Source: DATLZM01 sp035559315 (lineage in GTDB: Bacteria > Actinomycetota > UBA4738 > HRBIN12). From it: a stretch of 27,872 nucleotides of DNA. A model generated the notes under the pieces. That model had not been told where the DNA came from and ran no database searches. It was given only the letters and a program-made list of their open reading frames with translations. The position numbers and the translations under genes were made by a program. Every line of letters starts with the position of its first letter. Position 1 is the stretch's first letter. Shown here piece after piece: positions 8,466 to 15,584 of this stretch. The DNA lies in contig DATMBJ010000069.1 of NCBI GenBank assembly GCA_035559315.1, positions 1-27,872 of the forward strand, written 5' to 3'.

Positions 8466-8494
8466 AGCATAGGCTGGCCTGAACCGCCGTTCAA
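8466..8494 (-). promoter_or_regulatory. Promoter of the acyl-CoA dehydrogenase operon
   Basis: On the minus strand TTGAAC (8494-8489), a 17-base spacer and TATGCT (8471-8466) lie about 39 bases upstream of the GTG at 8427. Geometry is identical to the PYROXD2-like promoter, including a palindrome that begins with the -35 hexamer. Confidence 0.6.
8479..8494. promoter_or_regulatory. Putative TetR operator, copy 2
   Basis: CTGAACCGCCGTTCAA contains the near-perfect palindrome TGAACCGCCGTTCA (6 of 7 pairs, 8480-8493). Read on the minus strand it starts at the -35 box and shares 12 of 16 bases with the minus-strand reading of copy 1 at 6115-6130. Same sequence and same promoter position support a common repressor. 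Confidence 0.6.
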
Positions 8495-8631
8495 CCCGCG
8501 GGACGAGCCCCGCGCGAGCTCCGGTGGCGGAGGGGCGCACACGGATCCGATGCCCGCGCGGCCCGGGAGGCAGCGAGGGCCGACGCCCCAACGTAGACTG
8601 CACTCCCCCGTACGCTTGTAGACGAGGAGCG

Positions 8632-9384
8632 ATGTCGGACGGAGCCGACCCGCTGGACCGGGCGCTCGAGCTGATCGAAGCGGCGGGCGCCGAGGGCATC
8701 CCGCTCCGCCTGGTGGGCGGCCAGGCGGTCCGCGTCCTGTGCCCGGCGTTCCCGCCGCGGACCCGGAAGGACCAGGACCTGGACCTCGCCTCCGTCTCCC
8801 GGGTCCGGCCCCGGCTCTCCCGGTTCCTCGAGGCCCGCGGCTTCGAGCCCGACCGGCTGTTCAACAACCTCCACGGCCACAAGCAGATGTTCTTTCGCTC
8901 GCCCGACGGGACCTCGGTGGACGTCCTGATCGACCGGCTCGACATGTGCCACGTGCTCGAGTTCCGGGACCGGATCGAGCGGATGCCGCTCACGCTGGAC
9001 GTCCCCGACCTCCTGCTCTCGAAGCTCCAGATCGTCCAGCTCAACGAGAAGGACCTCCAGGACGTCCTGTACCTCCTCGCGGCCTACCCGGTCCGGGAGG
9101 GCGACGAGCCCGGGACGATCGGGCTGGCCCGGCTGGCCCAGGTCCTGGGCGACGACTGGGGCTGGTGGCGGACGGTGACCGGCAACCTGGACCTGATCGC
9201 CCGGCTCGACCCCGGGACCCGCGACCGCCTGGTGCCGCCCGAGCCCATCTACGACCCCGTGGCCCAGGCCCGGGTCCTGCGCGAGGCCGCCGACCGGTTC
9301 CCGAAGAGCCTCCGCTGGCGGCTCCGGGCCCGGGTGGGCGAGCGGGTCCGCTGGTACGAGCTCCCCGAGGAGGTGGCCCGGTGA
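8632..9384 (+). CDS. Nucleotidyltransferase-fold protein (AbiEii/MNT-like), orphan
   Basis: A 250-residue protein with the nucleotidyltransferase pattern: LRLVGGQAVRVL, then the acidic pair in KDQDLDLAS (about residues 42-50), and a third acidic position in SVDVLID. Further on it has LLSKLQIVQLNEKDLQDVLYLL, resembling the KL...R..KD..DL helix of AbiEii-like and related uncharacterised nucleotidyltransferases. The ATG was chosen because GAGGAG lies just upstream; an in-frame extension to 8524 has no ribosome binding site. Such domains occur in toxin-antitoxin toxins and in antibiotic or RNA-modifying enzymes, but no antitoxin-like small gene precedes or follows it here, so no function is assigned. 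The metallophosphoesterase gene starts 82 bases downstream. Confidence 0.75.
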   Translation: MSDGADPLDRALELIEAAGAEGIPLRLVGGQAVRVLCPAFPPRTRKDQDLDLASVSRVRPRLSRFLEARGFEPDRLFNNLHGHKQMFFRSPDGTSVDVLIDRLDMCHVLEFRDRIERMPLTLDVPDLLLSKLQIVQLNEKDLQDVLYLLAAYPVREGDEPGTIGLARLAQVLGDDWGWWRTVTGNLDLIARLDPGTRDRLVPPEPIYDPVAQARVLREAADRFPKSLRWRLRARVGERVRWYELPEEVAR

Positions 9385-9395
9385 GCCGGCCATCG

Positions 9396-9412
9396 GTTGC
9401 CCGTGTCGCAAC
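9396..9412. repeat. Inverted repeat GTTGC-N7-GCAAC, copy 1 (putative operator)
   Basis: The arms GTTGC and GCAAC are perfect with a 7-base spacer CCGTGTC. The same motif with nearly the same spacer occurs twice between betA and betB (13936-13956 and 13986-14004). It ends seven bases before a possible -35 box upstream of the metallophosphoesterase gene, a position typical of an activator site. Confidence 0.6.
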
Positions 9413-9419
9413 GGGTCAC

Positions 9420-9448
9420 TTGCGGGGAGCCGCCGGCCGGTCGAAGAT
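9420..9448 (+). promoter_or_regulatory. Possible promoter of the metallophosphoesterase-permease pair
   Basis: TTGCGG (9420-9425), a 17-base spacer and GAAGAT (9443-9448). The boxes are weak by themselves, but the same arrangement (TTGC, then about 18 bases, then AAGAT) follows the same inverted repeat upstream of betB. The resemblance between the two upstream regions is the main support. Confidence 0.4.
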
Positions 9449-9466
9449 GCTGCGACGGGGGGACCC

Positions 9467-10405
9467 GTGAAGATCTTCTACGCGACCGACCTCCACGGCT
9501 CCGAGGTCTGCTGGCGGAAGTTCCTGAACGCCGGCCCCTTCTACGGCGTCGACGTCCTGATCTGCGGCGGCGACATGACCGGGAAGGCCATGATCCCCAT
9601 CGTGCGGCGGGACGGCCGCTACGAGGTCACCCTCCAGGAGATCCCCTACGTCCTCGAGACCGAGGCCGAGCTCGAGGAGATGAAGAAGCGGATCGCGAAC
9701 CGCGGCTACTACCCGGTGGTGGTGACCCCCGAGGAGATGGCGCAGCTCGCCGCCGACGACCAGCTCGTCCAGCGCCGGTTCGAGGAGGAGATCCTCCGGA
9801 CCGTCGAGCGGTGGATGGCGATGGCGGAGGAGAAGCTGGCCGGCAAGGACCTCCGGTGCTTCGTCTGCCCCGGCAACGACGACATCTTCAAGGTCGACGA
9901 GGTGATCGCGCGCTCCTCGGTCGTCGAGCAGGGGGAGGCCCGGGTGATCGACCTCGACGGCCTCACGATGGTGTCGATGGGCTGGACGAACCCGACGCCC
10001 TGGAAGACCTACCGGGAGGCCCCGGAGGAGAAGCTCCGGGAGCGGATCGAGCGGATGGTCGAGAAGGTCCCCGACCTCCGCCGGGCCATCTTCAACTTCC
10101 ACGCCCCGCCCTACGGGTCGAACCTGGACGAGGCGCCGGCCCTCGACGAGGACATGAAGTACCTCCACGGGGGCCGGGCGATGCGGCCGGTCGGCTCGAA
10201 GGCGGTCCGGGAGGCGATCGCGCAGCACCAGCCGCTCCTGTCGCTCCACGGCCACATCCACGAGAGCAAGGGGACGATCCGGCTCGGGAAGACCCTCGCG
10301 GTGAACCCCGGGAGCACCTACGAGGACGGCGTGCTCCAGGGCGCGATCCTCGAGGTCGACCCGAAGAAGGCGAAGATCGTGAACTACCTGCTGGTGAACG
10401 GCTGA
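9467..10405 (+). CDS. Calcineurin-like metallophosphoesterase, paralogue 1
   Basis: A 312-residue cytoplasmic phosphoesterase with the dinuclear-metal motifs in order: DLH at residues 8-10, GGD at 34-36, GNDD at 136-139, a lone His in FNFHAPP (212) and HGHIH at 261-265, followed by NPGS. The GNH(D/E) motif is GNDD, so Asp replaces the usual His. GTG 9467 was chosen because it begins directly with the first beta strand and follows a G-rich run. A clear paralogue sits at 15585-16580; both flank the betA/betB genes. An inverted repeat upstream is shared with the betA/betB intergenic region, suggesting co-regulation with choline oxidation. The APC permease gene follows after 51 bases. The substrate is unknown; a choline-containing phosphodiester is one untested possibility. 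Confidence 0.88.
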   Translation: MKIFYATDLHGSEVCWRKFLNAGPFYGVDVLICGGDMTGKAMIPIVRRDGRYEVTLQEIPYVLETEAELEEMKKRIANRGYYPVVVTPEEMAQLAADDQLVQRRFEEEILRTVERWMAMAEEKLAGKDLRCFVCPGNDDIFKVDEVIARSSVVEQGEARVIDLDGLTMVSMGWTNPTPWKTYREAPEEKLRERIERMVEKVPDLRRAIFNFHAPPYGSNLDEAPALDEDMKYLHGGRAMRPVGSKAVREAIAQHQPLLSLHGHIHESKGTIRLGKTLAVNPGSTYEDGVLQGAILEVDPKKAKIVNYLLVNG

Positions 10406-10420
10406 GCTGGTCTTGGGCGA

Positions 10421-10437
10421 CCCGGTCCGCGACCGGG
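10421..10437 (+). repeat. Short perfect hairpin before the permease gene
   Basis: CCCGGTC, a 3-base loop and GACCGGG form a 7-bp GC stem between the metallophosphoesterase stop and the permease ribosome binding site. No T-run follows, so it is not a standard terminator. It could reduce read-through, protect mRNA or be a protein site. Confidence 0.35.
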
Positions 10438-10456
10438 CCGAGAAAGGGGGGACAGC

Positions 10457-12085
10457 ATGGCAGCCGCACCCGAGGCGCCGACCCTGTTCCTGCGGAAGGC
10501 GACGGGGCTCGTGAAGGGCTGGAACGCGTTCGACGCCTTCATCTACGCGTTCCTCTCGGTGAACCTCGTGACGCTCGGTCTCTACATCATCTCGTTCGCG
10601 CCGTTCATCCCCGACGCGCAGGTGCTGCCGGCCGTGATCGTCACGGGGATCCTGGTGACGTTCCTGGTGATCACGTACGCCGGGCTCATCTCGACCATGC
10701 CGAGGGCCGGCGGCGACTACGTGTGGCAGAGCCGGGTCCTCTCCGGCGGGGTCGCGTTCGTGCTGGCCGTGACGGGGTGGTGGTTCATCCTCTGGCACTG
10801 GGCCCCGATCTACGGGAACATCCTCTCCTACCAGTTCTTCCAGCCGCTGTTCACGATCTTCGGGGCCCCCGACACGGCCGCCTGGTTCGGCACGAACAAC
10901 GGCATCTTCGTGACGTCGCTCATCGTGATCGTCCTCGCGGCCGGGGTGGTCTCGCTCGGGATGGAGGGGTACGCCCGCTTCCAGAAGTTCTGCTGGTGGG
11001 GAGCGATGGTCGGCCTCGCCGTGATGTTCCTGCTGATGCTGTTCAACGGCCGGGCCGACTTCCAGGCGGCGTTCAACCGGGCCGCCCCCGAGATGTTCGG
11101 GATCAGCGGCGATGCGTACGCGGCCACCATCAAGGCCTCGGAGGAGGCGGGCTACCGACCGGCGCTCTCGCTCACCCCGTTCCTCGGCCCCAGCCTGCTC
11201 CTGATCCCGATGGTGGCGTTCTACCTCCTGTGGCCGAACTGGGGCGCGACCCTCTACGGGGAGGTCCGGGGGGCCGGTGACTTCAAGCGGGTCTTCAACG
11301 GCATGTTCTGGGGGCTGTGGGTCACCGTGATCCTCTCGGTCCTGTTCTTCCTCCTCGCCGACCGGACGTTCGGCTGGGACTTCTACATGGCCGCCAACAA
11401 CAACTTCTGGACCGTCGTCTACGGCGGTGAGTCCGCCGCGGCCATGCCGATCTGGCCGTACCCGGCGCTCCTGGCCGGCCTCCTCGTGGACAACGCCGCC
11501 TTCCAGGCCATCCTGATCCTCCTGATGAGCCTGTGGTTCTTCGGGTGGATGGGGACGCTCTTCCTGTCCTCGACCCGGGTGATCTTCGCCGCGGCGTTCG
11601 ACCGGATCCTCCCGGAGTGGGCCGCGAGCGTCTCGGAGCGGCGCCACGTGCCGGTGGGCGCGCTGATGCTGATGCTGATCCCCTCGGTGGTCGTGAGCGC
11701 GCTCTACGCGTACAACGCGACGTTCCGCACGGCCACGCTGGACGCGACCCTGGTGATCGCGGTGACGTTCCTCGGGACCGCCTTCGCCGCCACGATCCTC
11801 CCCTGGCGGCGGCCGCGGATCTTCGAGAACTCGCCGATCGCCCGGTACCGGGTGGCGGGCGTGCCGCTGATCTCGATCGGCGGAGCCGTCACGTTCCTGT
11901 TCCTGGCCTGGCTCCTGTACCTCTGGCTGCGGGACGACGTCTACGGGGTGAACAACCCGACGTCCCTCCGCTACATGGGCATCCTGTACGCGCTGGCGCT
12001 CGTGATCTACGTGGTCGCGAAGGTGGTCCGCAGCCGCCAGGGCATCGACCTCAAGAGGATCCACCAGGAGATCCCGGTCGAGTAG
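10457..12085 (+). CDS. APC-superfamily amino acid/amine permease
   Basis: A 542-residue integral membrane transporter with about 12 hydrophobic segments, beginning with AFDAFIYAFLSVNLVTLGLY after a short cytoplasmic N-terminus. The stretch STMPRAGGDYVWQSRVL near residue 80 is the typical APC-superfamily loop (consensus P.aGG.Y.w..r). ATG 10457 follows a strong G-rich ribosome binding site. The family imports amino acids, amines and polyamines by cation symport. Lying in the same transcription direction behind a metallophosphoesterase and facing the choline dehydrogenase, it may import choline, betaine or a related amine, but specificity cannot be read from sequence. A strong hairpin follows the stop codon. 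Confidence 0.88.
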   Translation: MAAAPEAPTLFLRKATGLVKGWNAFDAFIYAFLSVNLVTLGLYIISFAPFIPDAQVLPAVIVTGILVTFLVITYAGLISTMPRAGGDYVWQSRVLSGGVAFVLAVTGWWFILWHWAPIYGNILSYQFFQPLFTIFGAPDTAAWFGTNNGIFVTSLIVIVLAAGVVSLGMEGYARFQKFCWWGAMVGLAVMFLLMLFNGRADFQAAFNRAAPEMFGISGDAYAATIKASEEAGYRPALSLTPFLGPSLLLIPMVAFYLLWPNWGATLYGEVRGAGDFKRVFNGMFWGLWVTVILSVLFFLLADRTFGWDFYMAANNNFWTVVYGGESAAAMPIWPYPALLAGLLVDNAAFQAILILLMSLWFFGWMGTLFLSSTRVIFAAAFDRILPEWAASVSERRHVPVGALMLMLIPSVVVSALYAYNATFRTATLDATLVIAVTFLGTAFAATILPWRRPRIFENSPIARYRVAGVPLISIGGAVTFLFLAWLLYLWLRDDVYGVNNPTSLRYMGILYALALVIYVVAKVVRSRQGIDLKRIHQEIPVE

Positions 12086-12093
12086 GCCCGCGC

Positions 12094-12131
12094 CGCGGGG
12101 CCGGGCCCGGGCGGGAGGGCCCGGCCCCGCG
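12094..12131. terminator. Strong bidirectional hairpin between convergent genes
   Basis: A perfect 15-bp GC-only stem (left arm 12094-12108, right arm 12117-12131) with an 8-base loop lies exactly between the stops of the permease and choline dehydrogenase genes. There is no T-run on either side, but placement and stem strength fit a bidirectional terminator in a very GC-rich genome. Confidence 0.7.
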
Positions 12132-12141
12132 CGCCGGCGGT

Positions 12142-13827
12142 TCAGGCCGGGGCCGTCGCGGCGGGGTCCCGTCGGTGCCGGTAGAACTCGAGCGGCTCGG
12201 GCGGGAGCGGCGTGTTCCCCATGATCAGGTCCGCGGCCTTCTCGGCCACCATCATCACCGGGGCGTAGATGTTGGCGTTCGTGATCCGGGGGAAGACCGA
12301 GGCGTCGACCACCCGGAGGCCCTCCACGCCGTGGACCTTCATGGTCGCGGGATCGACCACGGCCATCTCGTCCAGGCCCATCTTGCAGGTGCAGGAGGGG
12401 TGGAGCGCGGTCTCCGCGTCCCGGCGCACCCACTCCAGGATCTCCTCGTCCTCCTGGACCGCGGGCCCGGGCGACAGCTCCCCGGCGTTGTAGGGATCGA
12501 AGGCCGGCTGGTTCAGGATCCGCCGGGCGATCCGCACCGCGTCCACCCACTCCACCCGGTCGCGCTCGGTGGAGAGGTAGTTGAAGAGGATCGCGGGCTT
12601 GACCCGCGGGTCGGCGCTCCGGATCCGGACCCAGCCCCGGGAGTCCGAGTACATCGGCCCCACGTGGACCTGGTAGCCGTGGTCGCCGGCCGGCCGCGAC
12701 CCGTCGTAGCGGACGGCGATCGGGAGGAAGTGGAACATCACGTTGGGCCAGTCCACCTCCTCGTCGCTCCGCACGAACCCCCCGCCCTCGAAGTGGTTCG
12801 TGGCGCCGGGCCCGGTGCGGAAGAACAGCCAGAGGAACCCCACCCACAACCGCCACCGGTACCGGAGGTAGGGGGCCACCGAGACCGGCTGCTTGCACGC
12901 GTACTGCACGTAGACCTCGAGGTGGTCCTGGAGGTTCTCCCCGACCCCGGGGAGGTGGTGGACCACGGGGATCCCGAGCGGCTCGAGGAGCCCGGCCGGC
13001 CCGACCCCGGAGAGCTGGAGGAGCTGGGGCGAGTTGATCGCGCCGCCGCACAGCAGGACCTCCCCCGCCCGCACCCGGCGCGCCGCGCCCCGGCGGACGT
13101 ACTCGACCCCGACGGCGCGCGTCCCCTCGAACAGGATCCGGGTCACGAAGGCGCGGGTCTCCACCCGGAGGTTCCGCCGGTGGCGGACCGGGTGGAGGTA
13201 GGCGCGGGCCGCCGAGACCCGGCGGCCCCGGTGGATGTTCCGGTCGAACGGCGCGAACCCCTCCTGGCGGTAGCCGTTCACGTCCTCGGTGAGCTCGTAG
13301 CCCGCCTGCTGGACGGCCTCGAAGAACGCCCGGAACAGCGGGCTCGAGGCCGGGCCGCGCTCCAGGATCAACGGGCCCGAGTGGCCGCGCCAGGGGTCGT
13401 CGGGGCGGGCGGCGAGGCAGTTCTCCATCTTCTTGAAGTACGGCAGGCAGTGGGCGAAGCCCCAGTGCTCCATCCCCGGGGCCTGCGCCCACCGCTCGTA
13501 GTCCATCGGGTTCCCCCGCTGGAAGATCATCCCGTTGATGCTGCTCGAGCCCCCGAGGACCTTCCCCCGGGCGTGGTAGATCCGTCGCCCGTGCATGTGG
13601 GGCTCGGGCTCGGACTCGTAGCCCCAGTCGTAGAACCGGTTCCCGATGGGGAACGTGAGCGCGGCCGGCATGTGGATGAAGACGTCGAAGCGGTAGTCGG
13701 GCCGCCCGGCCTCGAGGACGAGCACCCGGGTCGCGGGGTCGGCGGACAGGCGGTTGGCGAGCACGCAGCCCGCCGAGCCACCGCCCACGATCACGTAGTC
13801 GTACGTGCCCTCGAACGTCCCGGCCAT
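12142..13827 (-). CDS. betA: Choline dehydrogenase-like GMC oxidoreductase
   Basis: A 561-residue GMC-family flavoprotein, the usual length for BetA, which oxidises choline to betaine aldehyde and passes electrons to the respiratory chain. Visible are the FAD motif VIVGGGSAG at residues 12-20, the GMC signature ARGKVLGGSSSINGMIFQRG, and the C-terminal HPSCTCKMG (His about 476) followed by GLRVVDASVFPRI and NANIYAPVMMVAEKAADLI, close to BetA proteins. ATG 13827 is preceded by GGGAGCGGAG; the longer open frame upstream is antisense to the aldehyde dehydrogenase. It is divergent from the aldehyde dehydrogenase gene with two copies of a GTTGC-N7-GCAAC inverted repeat between them. A related alcohol is possible as substrate, but the betB and betaine-transport context favours choline. 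Confidence 0.85.
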   Translation of the reverse strand: MAGTFEGTYDYVIVGGGSAGCVLANRLSADPATRVLVLEAGRPDYRFDVFIHMPAALTFPIGNRFYDWGYESEPEPHMHGRRIYHARGKVLGGSSSINGMIFQRGNPMDYERWAQAPGMEHWGFAHCLPYFKKMENCLAARPDDPWRGHSGPLILERGPASSPLFRAFFEAVQQAGYELTEDVNGYRQEGFAPFDRNIHRGRRVSAARAYLHPVRHRRNLRVETRAFVTRILFEGTRAVGVEYVRRGAARRVRAGEVLLCGGAINSPQLLQLSGVGPAGLLEPLGIPVVHHLPGVGENLQDHLEVYVQYACKQPVSVAPYLRYRWRLWVGFLWLFFRTGPGATNHFEGGGFVRSDEEVDWPNVMFHFLPIAVRYDGSRPAGDHGYQVHVGPMYSDSRGWVRIRSADPRVKPAILFNYLSTERDRVEWVDAVRIARRILNQPAFDPYNAGELSPGPAVQEDEEILEWVRRDAETALHPSCTCKMGLDEMAVVDPATMKVHGVEGLRVVDASVFPRITNANIYAPVMMVAEKAADLIMGNTPLPPEPLEFYRHRRDPAATAPA

Positions 13828-13935
13828 GGTCTCCGCTCCCGATGAGGACCCCCGCGGGTCGCCCGGTCGGCCTCGCCGTCCGAGCCCCGCCGTCCGATGG
13901 AGAGTTTCGCGCATGCCGGCGCGGGCGGCTCGGCC

Positions 13936-13956
13936 CCGTTGCCCGTGCCGCAACGG
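13936..13956. repeat. Inverted repeat CCGTTGC-N7-GCAACGG, copy 2 (putative operator)
   Basis: The longest form of the motif: perfect 7-base arms around CCGTGCC. It lies 109 bases upstream of the betA start codon and its centre is 49 bases from that of copy 3. I cannot identify a convincing betA promoter next to it. Confidence 0.65.
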
Positions 13957-13985
13957 CGGCGGCCCCGAACCGATCGGCCGACCCG

Positions 13986-14004
13986 CGTTGCCGGTGCCGC
14001 AACG
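13986..14004. repeat. Inverted repeat CGTTGC-N7-GCAACG, copy 3 (putative operator)
   Basis: Perfect 6-base arms around CGGTGCC, ending four bases before the candidate -35 box of betB. A further half-site CGGTTGC begins at 14007. Matching spacer length and sequence with copies 1 and 2 make chance unlikely. Confidence 0.65.
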
Positions 14005-14008
14005 GCGG

Positions 14009-14038
14009 TTGCCCGGCAGGCGGCGCCCGGCCCAAGAT
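14009..14038 (+). promoter_or_regulatory. Possible betB promoter
   Basis: TTGCCC (14009-14014) and CAAGAT (14033-14038) with an 18-base spacer. The boxes are poor matches to consensus, consistent with an activator-dependent promoter, and the region resembles that upstream of the metallophosphoesterase gene at 9420-9448. Confidence 0.4.
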
Positions 14039-14055
14039 GGCTCCAGGAGGGAACG

Positions 14056-15498
14056 ATGGGCGAGCACATGCGGATGTGGATCGGCGGGGAGTGGGTGGAC
14101 GCGGCGGAGGGCGCCGTCTTCGAGGCCACGAGCCCGGCGACGGGCGAGGTGATCGCGACCGTCCCCCAGGGCGACCGGGAGGACGCCCGCCGGGCGATCG
14201 CGGCCGCGAACGGGGCCTGGCGGCGGTGGGCCGCGCTCTCCGCGTTCGACCGGGCGCGCGCGATGCGGCGGGTGGCCGAGGCGATCGAGGCCCGGCGGGA
14301 CGAGCTCGCGCGCTGGCTCACGCTGGACCAGGGGAAGCCCCTCCGCGCCGAGGCCTACGACGAGGTCGACGAACTCGTGCGCTACTTCGAGATGGCCGAG
14401 GCCGACGCGACCCGCCTCGAGGGGCTCCTCCCCCCGTCGGTGGACGCCGGGAAGCGGGTGCTCCTCCAGCGGGTCCCCCGCGGGGTGGTGGGCGTCATCA
14501 CGCCCTGGAACTGGCCGTACACGATGCCGGCCGAGATCGTCGCGCCGGCCCTGGCCGCCGGGAACGCGGTGGTCTGGGTCCCGGCCCCCACCACCGCGGC
14601 CTGCTCGGTGAAGCTCGCCGAGTGCCTGGCCGAGGCCGACCTCCCGCCCGGGGTGTGCAACCTCGTGACCGGGCCCGGGCCGGTCGTGGGGGACGAGGTG
14701 GCGGCCAACCCCGGGACCCACGCGGTCGGGTTCATCGGGTCCATCGCCACCGGCCACCGCGTGGCCGAGCGGGCCGCGGGCAAGGAGCTCCTCCTCGAGA
14801 TGGGCGGGAACGGCCCGCTGGTGGTGCTCGACGACGCCGACCTCGATCGCGCGGTCGACGCCACGCTCACCGCCTGCTACCTGAACGCCGGGCAGAGCTG
14901 CACGGCCGGGGAGCGGGTCCTCGTGCAGGAGGCGGTGCACGACGAGTTCGTGGCCAGGCTCGCCGAGGCCGTCCGGACCCGGGTCCGCTTGGGCGACCCC
15001 TTCGACGACGCCACCACGATGGGGCCGCTCAACAACGAGCCGGTCGCCGAGAAGACCGCGCGCCACGTCCGGGACGCGGTCGACCGCGGGGCGAGCCTGG
15101 TGGCGGGCGGCCGGCGCTCGGACCTCGGCCCCCTGTTCTACGAGCCCACGGTCCTCGACGGGGTGACCGAGGAGATGGAAGTGGCCCGGGAGGAGACGTT
15201 CGGCCCGGTGGCGCCGGTCACGGCGATCGCGTCGGAGGAGGAGGCGATCCGGATCGTGGACTCCTCTCCGTACGGCCTGCTCGCCGCGGTCTTCACCCGG
15301 GACCTGGGGCGGGGCCTGCGGTTCGCGGAGGCGGTCCGGACCGGCTGGGTGAACGTGAACGAGGGGACGAACTACTGGGAGTCCCACCTCCCGTTCGGCG
15401 GCCGGGCGGGGTCGCGGAGCGGCGTGGGCCGGGTCGGCGGACGCTTCTCGCTCGAGCGCCTCACCGAGCTCAAGACGATCGTCGTGGACCTCGGGTAG
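14056..15498 (+). CDS. betB: NAD(P)-dependent aldehyde dehydrogenase, probable betaine aldehyde dehydrogenase
   Basis: A 480-residue aldehyde dehydrogenase of normal family length. The N-terminus MWIGGEWVDAAEG, the NAD-binding and Asn segment GVITPWNWPYTMPAE, the catalytic Glu in LLLEMGGNGP (Glu248) and the nucleophile in NAGQSCTAGERV (Cys282) are all present. ATG 14056 has AGGAGG six bases upstream. Divergence from choline dehydrogenase makes betaine aldehyde to glycine betaine the likely reaction; sequence alone would also allow other aldehydes, including succinic semialdehyde. Two inverted repeats upstream probably control it. The second metallophosphoesterase follows in the same direction after 86 bases. 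Confidence 0.8.
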   Translation: MGEHMRMWIGGEWVDAAEGAVFEATSPATGEVIATVPQGDREDARRAIAAANGAWRRWAALSAFDRARAMRRVAEAIEARRDELARWLTLDQGKPLRAEAYDEVDELVRYFEMAEADATRLEGLLPPSVDAGKRVLLQRVPRGVVGVITPWNWPYTMPAEIVAPALAAGNAVVWVPAPTTAACSVKLAECLAEADLPPGVCNLVTGPGPVVGDEVAANPGTHAVGFIGSIATGHRVAERAAGKELLLEMGGNGPLVVLDDADLDRAVDATLTACYLNAGQSCTAGERVLVQEAVHDEFVARLAEAVRTRVRLGDPFDDATTMGPLNNEPVAEKTARHVRDAVDRGASLVAGGRRSDLGPLFYEPTVLDGVTEEMEVAREETFGPVAPVTAIASEEEAIRIVDSSPYGLLAAVFTRDLGRGLRFAEAVRTGWVNVNEGTNYWESHLPFGGRAGSRSGVGRVGGRFSLERLTELKTIVVDLG

Positions 15499-15539
15499 CC
15501 CGCCCCCGCCCGCTCGGAGGCCCCGCCCCCGTCCGCTCG
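15499..15539. repeat. 18-bp direct repeat, 17/18 identical
   Basis: CCCGCCCCCGCCCGCTCG (15499-15516) is repeated with one mismatch at 15522-15539, a 23-bp period, in the 86 bases between betB and the second metallophosphoesterase. The C-rich composition makes accidental similarity more likely than usual, but a paired protein site is possible. Confidence 0.45.
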
Positions 15540-15584
15540 CAACGCGCCATCGGGTAGGGTGGAGGGCGGGAGGCGGCGGTCCGG

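Noticed and set aside
8632..10405. Nucleotidyltransferase plus metallophosphoesterase as a toxin-antitoxin or defence pair
   Set aside because: The phosphoesterase has its own upstream operator-like repeat shared with choline genes and a paralogue in a metabolic setting, so pairing with the nucleotidyltransferase is not supported.
9416..14035. A 1539-codon minus-strand open frame across the metallophosphoesterase, permease and betA genes
   Set aside because: It is a shadow frame with repetitive charged and Pro-rich composition, antisense or out of frame to three well-supported genes.
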